A DNA stretch of 64,000 nucleotides, from the NCBI GenBank assembly GCA_041739525.1, contig JBGSNQ010000158.1, forward strand, positions 124,001-188,000. Reading direction: 5' to 3'. This DNA is from DATJGR01 sp041739525. GTDB lineage: Bacteria; Pseudomonadota; Gammaproteobacteria; Pseudomonadales; Azotimanducaceae. Positions 50,873-58,981 of the stretch are shown here, piece by piece. A program made the position numbers and the translations under genes. Within the stretch, counting starts at the first letter, position 1, and the number at the start of each line of letters is the position of its first letter. Below the pieces are notes generated by a model that was given only the letters and a program-made list of their open reading frames with translations, did no database searches and was not told the DNA's origin.

Positions 50873-53135
50873 CCGCCTTCGCCGATTCGATACGCAACGC
50901 CAAGTCGCCGTTCTCGACTGTTACGAAAACCGTACCACCCGCACCGGACAGTTCGCCGAACAAGATATCTTCGGCCAGTTGCCGCTTGATCTTCTCCTGG
51001 ATCAGTCGCTGCATCGGACGCGCACCCATCTTTTCATCATAGCCTTCGCGCGCCAGCCATTCTCGAGCCTCATCGTCGATCTCGAGTTGCACTCGCTTCT
51101 CGTCGAGTTGCGCCTGCAGTTCGGTGAGGAACTTGTCGACCACCGTCTTGATGACCTCGCCGTCGAGCGGTTTGAACTGAACGATCGCGTCGAGTCTGTT
51201 GCGGAACTCGGGCGTGAACATGCGACGGATCACTTCCATCGCATCACTCGAGTGGTTCTGCTGCGTAAAACCGATCGATGCCCTGCTCGCTTCCTGCGCA
51301 CCTGCGTTCGTCGTCATGACCAGCACGACGTTACGGAAATCGGCTTTGCGGCCGTTGTTGTCCGTCAGCGTTCCATGGTCCATGACCTGAAGCAGCAGGT
51401 TGAATACTTCCGGATGCGCCTTCTCGACTTCATCCAGCAGCACGACGCTGTGTGGGTGTTTGGTCACCGCTTCGGTAAGCAATCCGCCTTGGTCGAATCC
51501 AACGTAGCCGGGAGGTGCACCAATCAAGCGAGACACGGTGTGGCGCTCCATGTACTCCGACATATCGAAACGAAGTAGCTCGACGCCCATGATGATCGCG
51601 AGCTGACGGCAAACTTCCGTCTTGCCGACGCCAGTCGGACCCGCGAAGAGGAACGAACCCGTCGGCTTTTCGCCCGACTTCAATCCGGCGCGAGAGAGCT
51701 TGATCGACGCAGACAACAGATCGATTGCCTCGTTTTGCCCGAAAACGACCATCTTCAATTTCTTGTCGAGATCGCGCAGCGCTTCCTTATCCGAGCTGGT
51801 GACCTGAGCCGACGGAATGCGAGCAATCTTCGCAACGACTTGCTCCACATCGGTCGCGCCGATGGTTTTTTTGCGTCGACTGGGCGGCAGCAGCTTCTGA
51901 GCCGCACCCGCTTCATCGATGACGTCGATTGCCTTATCTGGCAGGAAACGATCAGTAATGTAGCGCTCTGACAACTCCGCTGCGGCGCGCAACGCCTTGT
52001 CGGTGTAACGGAGATGGTAGTGATCTTCGTAGCGCGACTTCAGACCTTTGAGAATTTGATAGGTGTCGTCTACGTTCGGTTCGGTGACGTCGATCTTCTG
52101 GAAGCGACGCGACAGCGCGCGATCCTTCTCGAAGATCCCTCGGTATTCCTGATAGGTCGTCGAGCCCATGCAACGAAGTTCACCCGACGTGAGAATCGGC
52201 TTTAGCAGGTTCGATGCGTCCATCACGCCGCCGGATGCGGCACCAGCACCGATGATGGTGTGAATTTCGTCGATGAAGAGAATCGCATGCGGCTTCTTCT
52301 TGAGATCTGCCAGCAGCATCTTGAATCGCTTTTCGAAATCGCCACGGTACTTTGTACCAGCGAGCAGCGCGCCGAGATCGAGCGCGTACACGGCGCTATC
52401 AGCGACCACATCGGGAACCTGTTTATCGACGATCCGCTTAGCGAGGCCCTCCGCGATCGCAGTCTTGCCAACACCAGACTCACCGACCAATAACGGATTG
52501 TTCTTGCGGCGACGGCACAACACCTGAATTACGCGTTCCAGTTCCGCATCACGACCAACGAGCGGATCGATGCGGCCCTTGCGCGCCTGTTCGTTGAGGT
52601 TCGTCGCGAATGATTCGAGCGCACTAGGCTGTCCCGCTTCGCCGCCGGATGCGGCATCTTCATCCTGCTCGGACGACTCCGACGAATTTTCCTCACCGGC
52701 AACTTTCGAAATGCCGTGGGCAATGTAGTTGACGATATCGATGCGGGCTACGTTCTGTTGCTTCAGGAAGTAGACGGCCTGACTTTCCTGTTCGCTGAAT
52801 ATCGCGACCAAGACTTGCGCGCCGGTAACCTCCTTGCGGCCCGATGATTGAACATGGAACACGGCGCGCTGCAGAACGCGCTGGAAGCCCAGCGTCGGTT
52901 GGGTTTCTCGCTCTGAATCGCCGGCCGGGATCAGCGGCGTGGTCGACTCGATGAACTCGTGCAGTTCCTTACGCAGACGATCGATGTCTGCTCCCACTGC
53001 TTTCAGAACGTCCACCGCCACGGTGTTGTCGAGCAGCGCCAGCAGCAGATGCTCGACCGTCATCCACTCATGACGCTTCGAGCGCGCTTCTTTGAAGGCG
53101 AGGTTCAGCGTGACTTCCAGATCTTTGCTCAGCAT
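50853..53135 (-). CDS. clpA: ATP-dependent Clp protease ATP-binding subunit ClpA
   Basis: 760 residues. Hexameric AAA+ unfoldase for ClpP. N-domain MLSKDLEVTLNLAFKEARSKRHEWMTVEHLLLALL (given by its ends), first ATPase LVGESGVGKTAIAEGLA, second ATPase FAGPTGVGKTEVCRQLA, and the ClpP-facing loop region in the second domain. Most of the linker (about 145-165) is acidic. It lies 8 nt behind clpS on the same strand. ClpS gives it N-degron substrates. Confidence 0.96.
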   Translation of the reverse strand: MLSKDLEVTLNLAFKEARSKRHEWMTVEHLLLALLDNTVAVDVLKAVGADIDRLRKELHEFIESTTPLIPAGDSERETQPTLGFQRVLQRAVFHVQSSGRKEVTGAQVLVAIFSEQESQAVYFLKQQNVARIDIVNYIAHGISKVAGEENSSESSEQDEDAASGGEAGQPSALESFATNLNEQARKGRIDPLVGRDAELERVIQVLCRRRKNNPLLVGESGVGKTAIAEGLAKRIVDKQVPDVVADSAVYALDLGALLAGTKYRGDFEKRFKMLLADLKKKPHAILFIDEIHTIIGAGAASGGVMDASNLLKPILTSGELRCMGSTTYQEYRGIFEKDRALSRRFQKIDVTEPNVDDTYQILKGLKSRYEDHYHLRYTDKALRAAAELSERYITDRFLPDKAIDVIDEAGAAQKLLPPSRRKKTIGATDVEQVVAKIARIPSAQVTSSDKEALRDLDKKLKMVVFGQNEAIDLLSASIKLSRAGLKSGEKPTGSFLFAGPTGVGKTEVCRQLAIIMGVELLRFDMSEYMERHTVSRLIGAPPGYVGFDQGGLLTEAVTKHPHSVVLLDEVEKAHPEVFNLLLQVMDHGTLTDNNGRKADFRNVVLVMTTNAGAQEASRASIGFTQQNHSSDAMEVIRRMFTPEFRNRLDAIVQFKPLDGEVIKTVVDKFLTELQAQLDEKRVQLEIDDEAREWLAREGYDEKMGARPMQRLIQEKIKRQLAEDILFGELSGAGGTVFVTVENGDLALRIESAKAATARET

Positions 53136-53143
53136 AGGGTTTC

Positions 53144-53524
53144 CTAGTCCGTCATCTCAATCTTCGACATCAGCGGATGGTGATTCTCCTGAGAGTATTG
53201 ATTGACCTGTTCTGATTTGGTCTCAGCAATGTCTCTGGGGAATATACCCACCACCGCGCTACCGCTTGTATGAATGGTCAGCATGATTTGCGTTGCCTTC
53301 TCCCGGTTCATACCGAAGAACCTCTCCAATACATGTACCACGAATTCCATCGGGGTGTAGTCATCATTCAGAATGATGACCTTGTACATCGGCGGACGCC
53401 TGAGCTTGGGTTTAGTGGTCGCGGTCGCAAGGCCCGAGTCTCGGTCTTGTTCCGGGTCACCCGATCCACCACCACTCGACAAGCTTAGTTGAAGATCGGA
53501 TCGATGAATCACACGCGCAGTCAC
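53144..53524 (-). CDS. clpS: ClpS adaptor protein
   Basis: 126 residues from a GTG at 53524. The core MYKVIILNDDYTPMEFVVHVLERFF binds hydrophobic N-termini (Leu, Phe, Trp, Tyr). HTSGSAVVGIFPRDIAETK contacts ClpA. The N-terminal 45 residues are polar and probably disordered, longer than in E. coli ClpS; a later start is possible. Operon with clpA. Confidence 0.95.
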   Translation of the reverse strand: MTARVIHRSDLQLSLSSGGGSGDPEQDRDSGLATATTKPKLRRPPMYKVIILNDDYTPMEFVVHVLERFFGMNREKATQIMLTIHTSGSAVVGIFPRDIAETKSEQVNQYSQENHHPLMSKIEMTD

Positions 53525-53729
53525 GAAATCCGAGGCTCATCCAATTGGTCTTCATCATAACACGTGCAAAACGCTCGTTTACGTCACGCGCAGCCGCCTC
53601 TGTTACGCCGGTAGCGACCTTGACTCACTGGTAATTTAGGGGGACAGTCTCGAAGGGGACGGAGTTTGCTTGGGTGTCAAGTGCGTGACGAACGCAGTTG
53701 GCAAGCTTCGAAGGGGAGGATCAGTCGCT

Positions 53730-54050
53730 ATGGCGACAGGCAAGGTTAAATGGTTCAACAACGCCAAGGGTTACGGTTTCGTAATCGCTGAGGCGGGTGG
53801 CGAGGATCTCTTCGTCCACTACTCGTCAATTCAGATGGACGGCTACAAGACACTGAAGGCCGGGCAGGATGTCGAGTTCGACATCGAGCAAGGTCCAAAA
53901 GGTCTGCACGCCGTCAACATCAGGTCATTCGAATCAGAGGCACTACCCGCGCCGCCAGCTGCGCCAAATAGCGAGCGCAGACCCGGCGACGACGAGCGAC
54001 CGGCGAAAGCCTTCAGCGCGCCGCCGCGGGAATACGCGGAATCTCGCTGA
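53730..54050 (+). CDS. cspD: CspD-like cold-shock-domain protein with a disordered tail
   Basis: 106 residues from ATG 53730, preceded by GGGGAGGA. The cold-shock domain is complete (KVKWFNNAKGYGFVIAEAGG, DLFVHYSSIQMDGYKTLKAG, GLHAVNI). About 35 extra residues rich in Pro, Arg and Glu follow (ALPAPPAAPNSERRPGDDER), absent in the 74-residue E. coli CspD. Placement opposite clpS supports the CspD name; it binds single-stranded nucleic acid. A TTG at 53670 would add 20 residues behind its own GGAG. Its stop abuts the icd stop. Confidence 0.9.
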   Translation: MATGKVKWFNNAKGYGFVIAEAGGEDLFVHYSSIQMDGYKTLKAGQDVEFDIEQGPKGLHAVNIRSFESEALPAPPAAPNSERRPGDDERPAKAFSAPPREYAESR

Positions 54051-55307
54051 CTACATCTTCGCGATCATCGCGCGACCAAACTCAGAGCACTTGAGCAGCT
54101 TCGCGCCTTTCATCAAGCGTTCGAAATCGTACGTGACGGTCTTTTGAGCGATCGCACCTTCCATGCCTTTGATGATGAGATCGGCCGCTTCTCGCCATCC
54201 CATGTGCCGCAACATCATTTCGGCTGAGAGGATCAGCGAGCCGGGATTCACCTTGTCCTGACCCGCGTACTTTGGCGCAGTGCCGTGCGTCGCTTCGAAC
54301 AGTGCAACCGGATCACCGATGTTCGCGCCGGGCGCGATTCCGATTCCACCCACTTGTGCGGCTAGCGCATCGGACAGGTAGTCACCGTTCAAATTCATCG
54401 TTGCAATGACGGAGTATTCGTCGGGTCGGGTCAAGATCTGCTGCAGCATTGCATCGGCGATCATGTCCTTGAACACGATCTGGCGTCCGGTCTTCGGGTT
54501 CTTGAGCTGATGCCACGGACCACCGTCGAGGAGCGTCGCGCCGAATTCTTCGCGCGCGAGCTCGTAGCCCCAGTCTTTGAAGGCACCCTCGGTGAACTTC
54601 ATGATGTTGCCTTTGTGCACGAACGTCAGCGACGACCGATCTTCATCGATCGTGTACTGGATCGCCTTGCGCACCAAGCGCTTCGTGCCCTCTTCGGAGA
54701 TAGGCTTGATGCCGAGGCCGCAGTGTTCGGGAAAGCGTATCTTCGTCACGCCCATTTCGGTGCGAAGGAACTTCATCAGTTTGATTGCCGCGGCGCTGTC
54801 TGCCTCCCATTCGACACCCGCATAAATGTCTTCCGTGTTCTCGCGAAAGATCACCATATCGGTCTTCTCGGGATGCACGACGGGGCTGGGTACGCCGGTA
54901 AACCAACGTACGGGTCGCTGACACACGTACAGATCGAGTTCCTGTCGCAGGGCGACGTTCAATGACCGGATGCCGCCCCCCACTGGAGTCGTCATCGGCC
55001 CTTTGATCCCGACCACGAATTCCTTCATCGCCGTCAGTGTTTCCTGCGGCAGCCACTGGTCTTCGCCATAGACTTCCAGCGACTTCTCACCCGCGTAGAT
55101 CTCCATCCATTTGATGCTTCGCGAGCCGCCATAGGCCTTTGCCACGGCCGCGTCGACGACATCCTTCATTACCGGTGTGATATCGACGCCGATCCCGTCC
55201 CCTTCGATGAACGGGATAATCGGGTTCTTCGGAACAGTCAGCGATCCGTCGGCAGCTACTTTGATTTTCTCCCCGTCGGACGGAACGCGGATGTGTTGAT
55301 AACCCAT
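54051..55307 (-). CDS. icd: Isocitrate dehydrogenase (NADP+)
   Basis: 418 residues from ATG 55307 (MGYQHIRVPSDGEKI). Dimeric E. coli type: IPFIEGDGIGVDITP, GGGIRSLNVALRQELDLYVC with the serine that AceK phosphorylates in E. coli, FTEGAFKDWGYELARE and the NADP site GTAPKYAGQDKVNPGS. The glyoxylate-shunt genes lie 7 kb away, so isocitrate flow is split between this enzyme and AceA. The aceK gene is not in view. Confidence 0.96.
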   Translation of the reverse strand: MGYQHIRVPSDGEKIKVAADGSLTVPKNPIIPFIEGDGIGVDITPVMKDVVDAAVAKAYGGSRSIKWMEIYAGEKSLEVYGEDQWLPQETLTAMKEFVVGIKGPMTTPVGGGIRSLNVALRQELDLYVCQRPVRWFTGVPSPVVHPEKTDMVIFRENTEDIYAGVEWEADSAAAIKLMKFLRTEMGVTKIRFPEHCGLGIKPISEEGTKRLVRKAIQYTIDEDRSSLTFVHKGNIMKFTEGAFKDWGYELAREEFGATLLDGGPWHQLKNPKTGRQIVFKDMIADAMLQQILTRPDEYSVIATMNLNGDYLSDALAAQVGGIGIAPGANIGDPVALFEATHGTAPKYAGQDKVNPGSLILSAEMMLRHMGWREAADLIIKGMEGAIAQKTVTYDFERLMKGAKLLKCSEFGRAMIAKM

Positions 55308-55372
55308 GTGGCACTCCCTTGTTTGGCCGGTCTTACAAAGCCGCGCATTATAGAGCAAATTCGGGAAATGCC

Positions 55373-55927
55373 GTGCCCAAGTTGATCCGCTTCTTCAAGC
55401 CGTTTCGCGTTCTGTCGCAGTTCACCGACCCCGACGGTCGAGCGACGCTGGCAAGCTTTATCGACGTACCCGGTGTGTACACCGCCGGTCGGCTCGATTA
55501 CGACTCCGAAGGTCTGTTGCTGCTGACCGACGATGGTGCCTTGCAGGCGCGCATCGCACACCCGAAACACAAGCTCGAGAAAACGTATGCAGTACAGGTC
55601 GAGGGGACACCGACGCAGGCAACGCTCGACCGACTTGTGCACGGCGTCGTTCTCCGCGATGGTCTGAGCCGGGCCGTCAGTGCAACGCCATCAGCAGAGC
55701 CCACAAATCTGCCATCGCGCAATCCGCCGATTCCACCGCGACATCGGGATTCGAACAGTTGGATAAGCGTCGTACTAAACACGGGAAGGAATCGACAGGT
55801 GCGACGGATGCTCGCCGCGGTGGGCCATCCGGTATTGCGCCTGATGAGAACCAGAATCGGACCGTGGACGCTCGACGACCTCGCGCCCGGTGAATGGAAG
55901 GAAGAGGCAGTCCACCTGCCGCGCTGA
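55373..55927 (+). CDS. rluE: 23S rRNA pseudouridine synthase, RluE-like
   Basis: 184 residues from GTG 55373 (VPKLIRFFKPFRVLSQF). RsuA-family synthase without an S4 domain, as in RluE, which modifies one 23S rRNA uridine. The catalytic Asp is in GRLDYDSEGLLLLTDDG. LEKTYAVQVEG and TGRNRQVRRMLAAVGHPVLRLMR are family typical. An insert rich in Pro/Ser/Arg (about 105-135) precedes the C-terminal strand. Position next to icd matches E. coli. Confidence 0.9.
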   Translation: MPKLIRFFKPFRVLSQFTDPDGRATLASFIDVPGVYTAGRLDYDSEGLLLLTDDGALQARIAHPKHKLEKTYAVQVEGTPTQATLDRLVHGVVLRDGLSRAVSATPSAEPTNLPSRNPPIPPRHRDSNSWISVVLNTGRNRQVRRMLAAVGHPVLRLMRTRIGPWTLDDLAPGEWKEEAVHLPR

Positions 55928-55937
55928 CGCTCGCGTA

Positions 55938-56399
55938 CTATTTCCGCCAGTCGCTCGAGCGTAGATGGTCGATGGTCGTGGACTCGATCCACCTCGCACC
56001 GGACGGCGACGCCTCGCGCTTCCAGAACACCGCTTCCGTCTTCAACAGATCGATGACGAACGTGCACGCGTCGAGCGCGGCCTGACGGTGGCTCGACGCC
56101 GTTAATACCAACACGATCTGATCACGCGGTGCGAGTTGCCCGATACGATGGATGACGACCACCGCGTCGAGCGGCCAGCGTTCGGCGGCACGATCGAGGA
56201 TCGACTCGATGCTCTTCTCGGTCATACCGGGATAATGTTCGAGTTCGAGATTCGAGACCGCATGCTTTTCGTGTTGGTCCCGGACGACGCCGCAGAACGC
56301 AGCCGTCGCGCCGACCCGGCCACCCAACACCGACCTCAGATCGGCCCATTCCTGGCCCAGATCAAAATCGTCGCGCTGAATCGAGACTTTCCTGTGCAT
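55938..56399 (-). CDS. moaE: Molybdopterin synthase catalytic subunit MoaE
   Basis: 153 residues. With thiocarboxylated MoaD it puts the dithiolene sulfurs into cyclic pyranopterin. AAFCGVVRDQHEKHAVSNLELEHYPGM (in part), IHRIGQL, and the active-site lysines in DLLKTEAVFWKRE are seen. Third gene of moaC-moaD-moaE with gaps of 0 and 3 nt. Confidence 0.94.
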   Translation of the reverse strand: MHRKVSIQRDDFDLGQEWADLRSVLGGRVGATAAFCGVVRDQHEKHAVSNLELEHYPGMTEKSIESILDRAAERWPLDAVVVIHRIGQLAPRDQIVLVLTASSHRQAALDACTFVIDLLKTEAVFWKREASPSGARWIESTTIDHLRSSDWRK

Positions 56400-56402
56400 G
56401 CT

Positions 56403-56657
56403 TCACCCGCCCGTAATCGGTGGCATGAATGCGACCTCATCGCCGTCGCGAATGGCGCAATCGTTACCGACGAACTCTCGATTGAGGGCGACGCGCACGT
56501 TGCGAGCGTTCAGCGCAGCGACAACGCGCTCGCCGAGTTGTTCCCGTATGTTCGCCAACAACCCCGCAATGTCGCCCGACGCTGGCGTGGAAACTTCGAC
56601 GACATCGTGCCCGACCTGCTCGCGCAGCGCGGCAAAGAATCTCACCCTAACAGTCAT
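56403..56657 (-). CDS. moaD: Molybdopterin synthase sulfur carrier subunit MoaD
   Basis: 84 residues, ubiquitin-like fold: VRFFAALREQVGHD, a middle helix LLANIREQLGER, NREFVGNDCAIRDGDEVAFMPPITGG. The free C-terminal Gly-Gly is the site of thiocarboxylation. It follows moaC without a gap. Confidence 0.94.
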   Translation of the reverse strand: MTVRVRFFAALREQVGHDVVEVSTPASGDIAGLLANIREQLGERVVAALNARNVRVALNREFVGNDCAIRDGDEVAFMPPITGG

Positions 56658-57140
56658 TCAATCGGACCCGGGGCGATCCCAGTCGCCACTCTTTCCACCA
56701 CTCTTGTGGATCAATTGAACACTCTCGATCGACATGCTGCGGTCCGCGGATTTACACATGTCGTACACCGTCAGCGCAGCGACGGTTGCGGCCGTGAGCG
56801 CTTCCATCTCGACGCCGGTCTGACCGGTCACCTTACACTCGGTCGCGATCTGCAGAACGTCGGCCGCGTGGCGCTCAAATTCGACAGTGACCTTCGCCAA
56901 TGAAAGCGGGTGGCACAACGGAATGAGATCCGAGGTACGTTTCGCACCTTGAATCCCCGCGACACGCGCCACTGCCAACACGTCACCTTTTGCGACGCCA
57001 CCGCCGAAGATTGCATCGAGGGTCTGCGCTTGCATTCGAACGCGGGCGATCGCCTTCGCGATGCGCTCCGACGCGGATTTTGCTGAGATGTCGACCATCC
57101 GCGCCTCACCGGCAGCGTTGAGATGCGAAAACTGCGACAC
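56658..57140 (-). CDS. moaC: Cyclic pyranopterin monophosphate synthase MoaC
   Basis: 160 residues. It converts the MoaA product to cPMP. LNAAGEARMVDISAKSASER, ISFRCATR-frame rejected, and SDLIPLCHPLSLAKV plus GVEMEALTAATVAALTVYDMCKS are canonical. It heads moaCDE and is divergent from mnmA across 105 bp. moaA is unlinked at the left edge. Confidence 0.95.
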   Translation of the reverse strand: MSQFSHLNAAGEARMVDISAKSASERIAKAIARVRMQAQTLDAIFGGGVAKGDVLAVARVAGIQGAKRTSDLIPLCHPLSLAKVTVEFERHAADVLQIATECKVTGQTGVEMEALTAATVAALTVYDMCKSADRSMSIESVQLIHKSGGKSGDWDRPGSD

Positions 57141-57245
57141 GCGCGTGCTCCGGGATTACGACAGGCCGGGGATTAGAGCGAATCACCTGATTCGGCGCAA
57201 CAGACTCGGTAAACTGACATTTCCATCTTATCCGTATGCCTAACC

Positions 57246-58361
57246 GTGACCCAGTCGAGCCAAGAGAAAATCATCGTCGGCATGTCCGGTGGCGTGGACT
57301 CTTCCGTCGCGGCACTGCTCCTTCTCGAGCTGGGCGCTTCGGTAGAGGGACTGTTCATGAAGAACTGGGACGAAGACGACGGCACCGAGTATTGCACTGC
57401 CAAGGCGGACTACGAGGATGCCGCAGAAGTCGCCAATCGCCTGGGTATCAAGCTGCATACTGCGAACTTTGCCGCCGAATACTGGGACAACGTATTCGAG
57501 TACTTCCTTGCGGAGTACCGTGCTGGACGAACGCCCAATCCCGACGTGCTGTGTAATCGAGAAATCAAATTCAACGTGTTCATCGACTACGCGCGGTCGC
57601 TCGGCGCCCCCCGAATTGCGACTGGTCACTACGCGCGCGCGCGGATGGGAGCAACGGGATTCGAGTTGCACAAATCGGCGGATACCGAGAAGGACCAAAC
57701 GTACTTCCTGAACGCGGTGCCGCTTGACCAACTGTCACGCTGCGAATTTCCACTAGGCGGATTGAAGAAGCCCGACGTGCGTGCAATCGCAAAGCGAGCC
57801 GGTCTCCACAACCACGAGCGCAAAGACAGCACCGGAATCTGCTTCATTGGCGAGCGACGTTTTCGGGACTTCCTGGCGCAGTACGTCGCCTCGACACCGG
57901 GACCGATCGTCGGCGTCGATGGTTGCCGATACGGAGACCATATCGGGCTGCACCATTACACGATCGGTCAGCGCGAGGGGCTCGGAATCGGTGGCCGCGC
58001 ACGCAAGCAAGAGGCTCCTTGGTACGTCGAATCGAAGGACATGAAAACGAACACGCTCGTCGTTTCGCAAACGCAGGGCGATCTCGACAGCCACTGGTTG
58101 ACCACACCCTCGATCAACTGGCTCGCAGAAACTCCGGTGTTGCCATTGCCGTGCAGTGCGAAAGTGAGATACCGACAATCTGATCAGCCATGCACCGTGC
58201 ACCGTCGTGCAGACGGCGGTTACTGGATCGATTTCGTGTCGCCCCAACGGGCGGTCACTCCCGGACAATACGTGTGTCTGTACGCAGGTACGCGGTGCCT
58301 CGGTGGCGGCATCATCGACACGCACGGTAAATTCGCGAGCCGCTCGAGGCGCGCGGCATGA
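57246..58361 (+). CDS. mnmA: tRNA-specific 2-thiouridylase MnmA
   Basis: 371 residues from a GTG at 57246. It makes s2U34 in tRNA-Lys, Glu and Gln with sulfur from TusE. P-loop GMSGGVDSSVAALLL; catalytic Cys in PNPDVLCNREIKF; second Cys in DSTGICFIGERRF; ATGHYAR and HHYTIGQREGLGIGG are also conserved. It starts the operon mnmA-hflD-purB, with hflD overlapping by 4 bp. Confidence 0.96.
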   Translation: MTQSSQEKIIVGMSGGVDSSVAALLLLELGASVEGLFMKNWDEDDGTEYCTAKADYEDAAEVANRLGIKLHTANFAAEYWDNVFEYFLAEYRAGRTPNPDVLCNREIKFNVFIDYARSLGAPRIATGHYARARMGATGFELHKSADTEKDQTYFLNAVPLDQLSRCEFPLGGLKKPDVRAIAKRAGLHNHERKDSTGICFIGERRFRDFLAQYVASTPGPIVGVDGCRYGDHIGLHHYTIGQREGLGIGGRARKQEAPWYVESKDMKTNTLVVSQTQGDLDSHWLTTPSINWLAETPVLPLPCSAKVRYRQSDQPCTVHRRADGGYWIDFVSPQRAVTPGQYVCLYAGTRCLGGGIIDTHGKFASRSRRAA

Positions 58362-58978
58362 CGGCAAGTCTGCGTGATCAGTGCATTGCTCTTGCCGGCA
58401 TCTGCCAATCGGCCGCATTGGTGCATCGAACCGCCCATGGACTCGCAACCAGTTCGCGTGAAATCGATCCGCTCATCACCAGCATCTTTGCGACGGATCC
58501 ACGCACCATTGATGACGTATATGGATCCGTGACTCAGTTACGCAGTGGTGTTGCAGCGGCATCGGAGATGCTGTCCAAACCAAGTCCGGATCTAATGCCC
58601 GCGCTCAAATACGCGATGGCCTTGCTCGACATCGAAGCGCGCTTGCGCGGCCGCGGCGATCTGTCCGAAGCACTGCGCAACGGCATCGAGGAGCTTCGTA
58701 CTGCGTCGAAAGAGCGCGGCGATTCGCTGTTCGCACCGCTCTCTGCGCTGTATCAACGCACAATCAGCACCCTCGACAGACGCGTACATGTCAGCGGTTC
58801 ACCGGAGTTTCTGCAGCGGAACGAAGTAGCGGCAAAGATCCGCACATTATTGCTTGCCGGTGTTCGCAGTGCGTGGCTTTGGCATCAGTCCGGCGGTCGT
58901 CGCTGGCACCTGATACTGCGCCGGTCTACCATCCGCAACATGCTGACTACGCTCGCTCGTACAAGCGAAATCCACTAG
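58358..58978 (+). CDS. hflD: High-frequency-lysogenisation protein HflD homologue
   Basis: 206 residues, all-helical, peripheral membrane protein in E. coli. N-terminus LRDQCIALAGICQSAALVHRTAHG and the later YAMALLDIEARLRGRGDL and RIRTLLL-like RTLLLAGVRSAWLWHQSGGRRW fit the family. In E. coli it was found through phage lambda CII; its host role is unclear. Placed between mnmA and purB as in E. coli. Confidence 0.9.
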   Translation: MTASLRDQCIALAGICQSAALVHRTAHGLATSSREIDPLITSIFATDPRTIDDVYGSVTQLRSGVAAASEMLSKPSPDLMPALKYAMALLDIEARLRGRGDLSEALRNGIEELRTASKERGDSLFAPLSALYQRTISTLDRRVHVSGSPEFLQRNEVAAKIRTLLLAGVRSAWLWHQSGGRRWHLILRRSTIRNMLTTLARTSEIH

Positions 58979-58981
58979 AGC

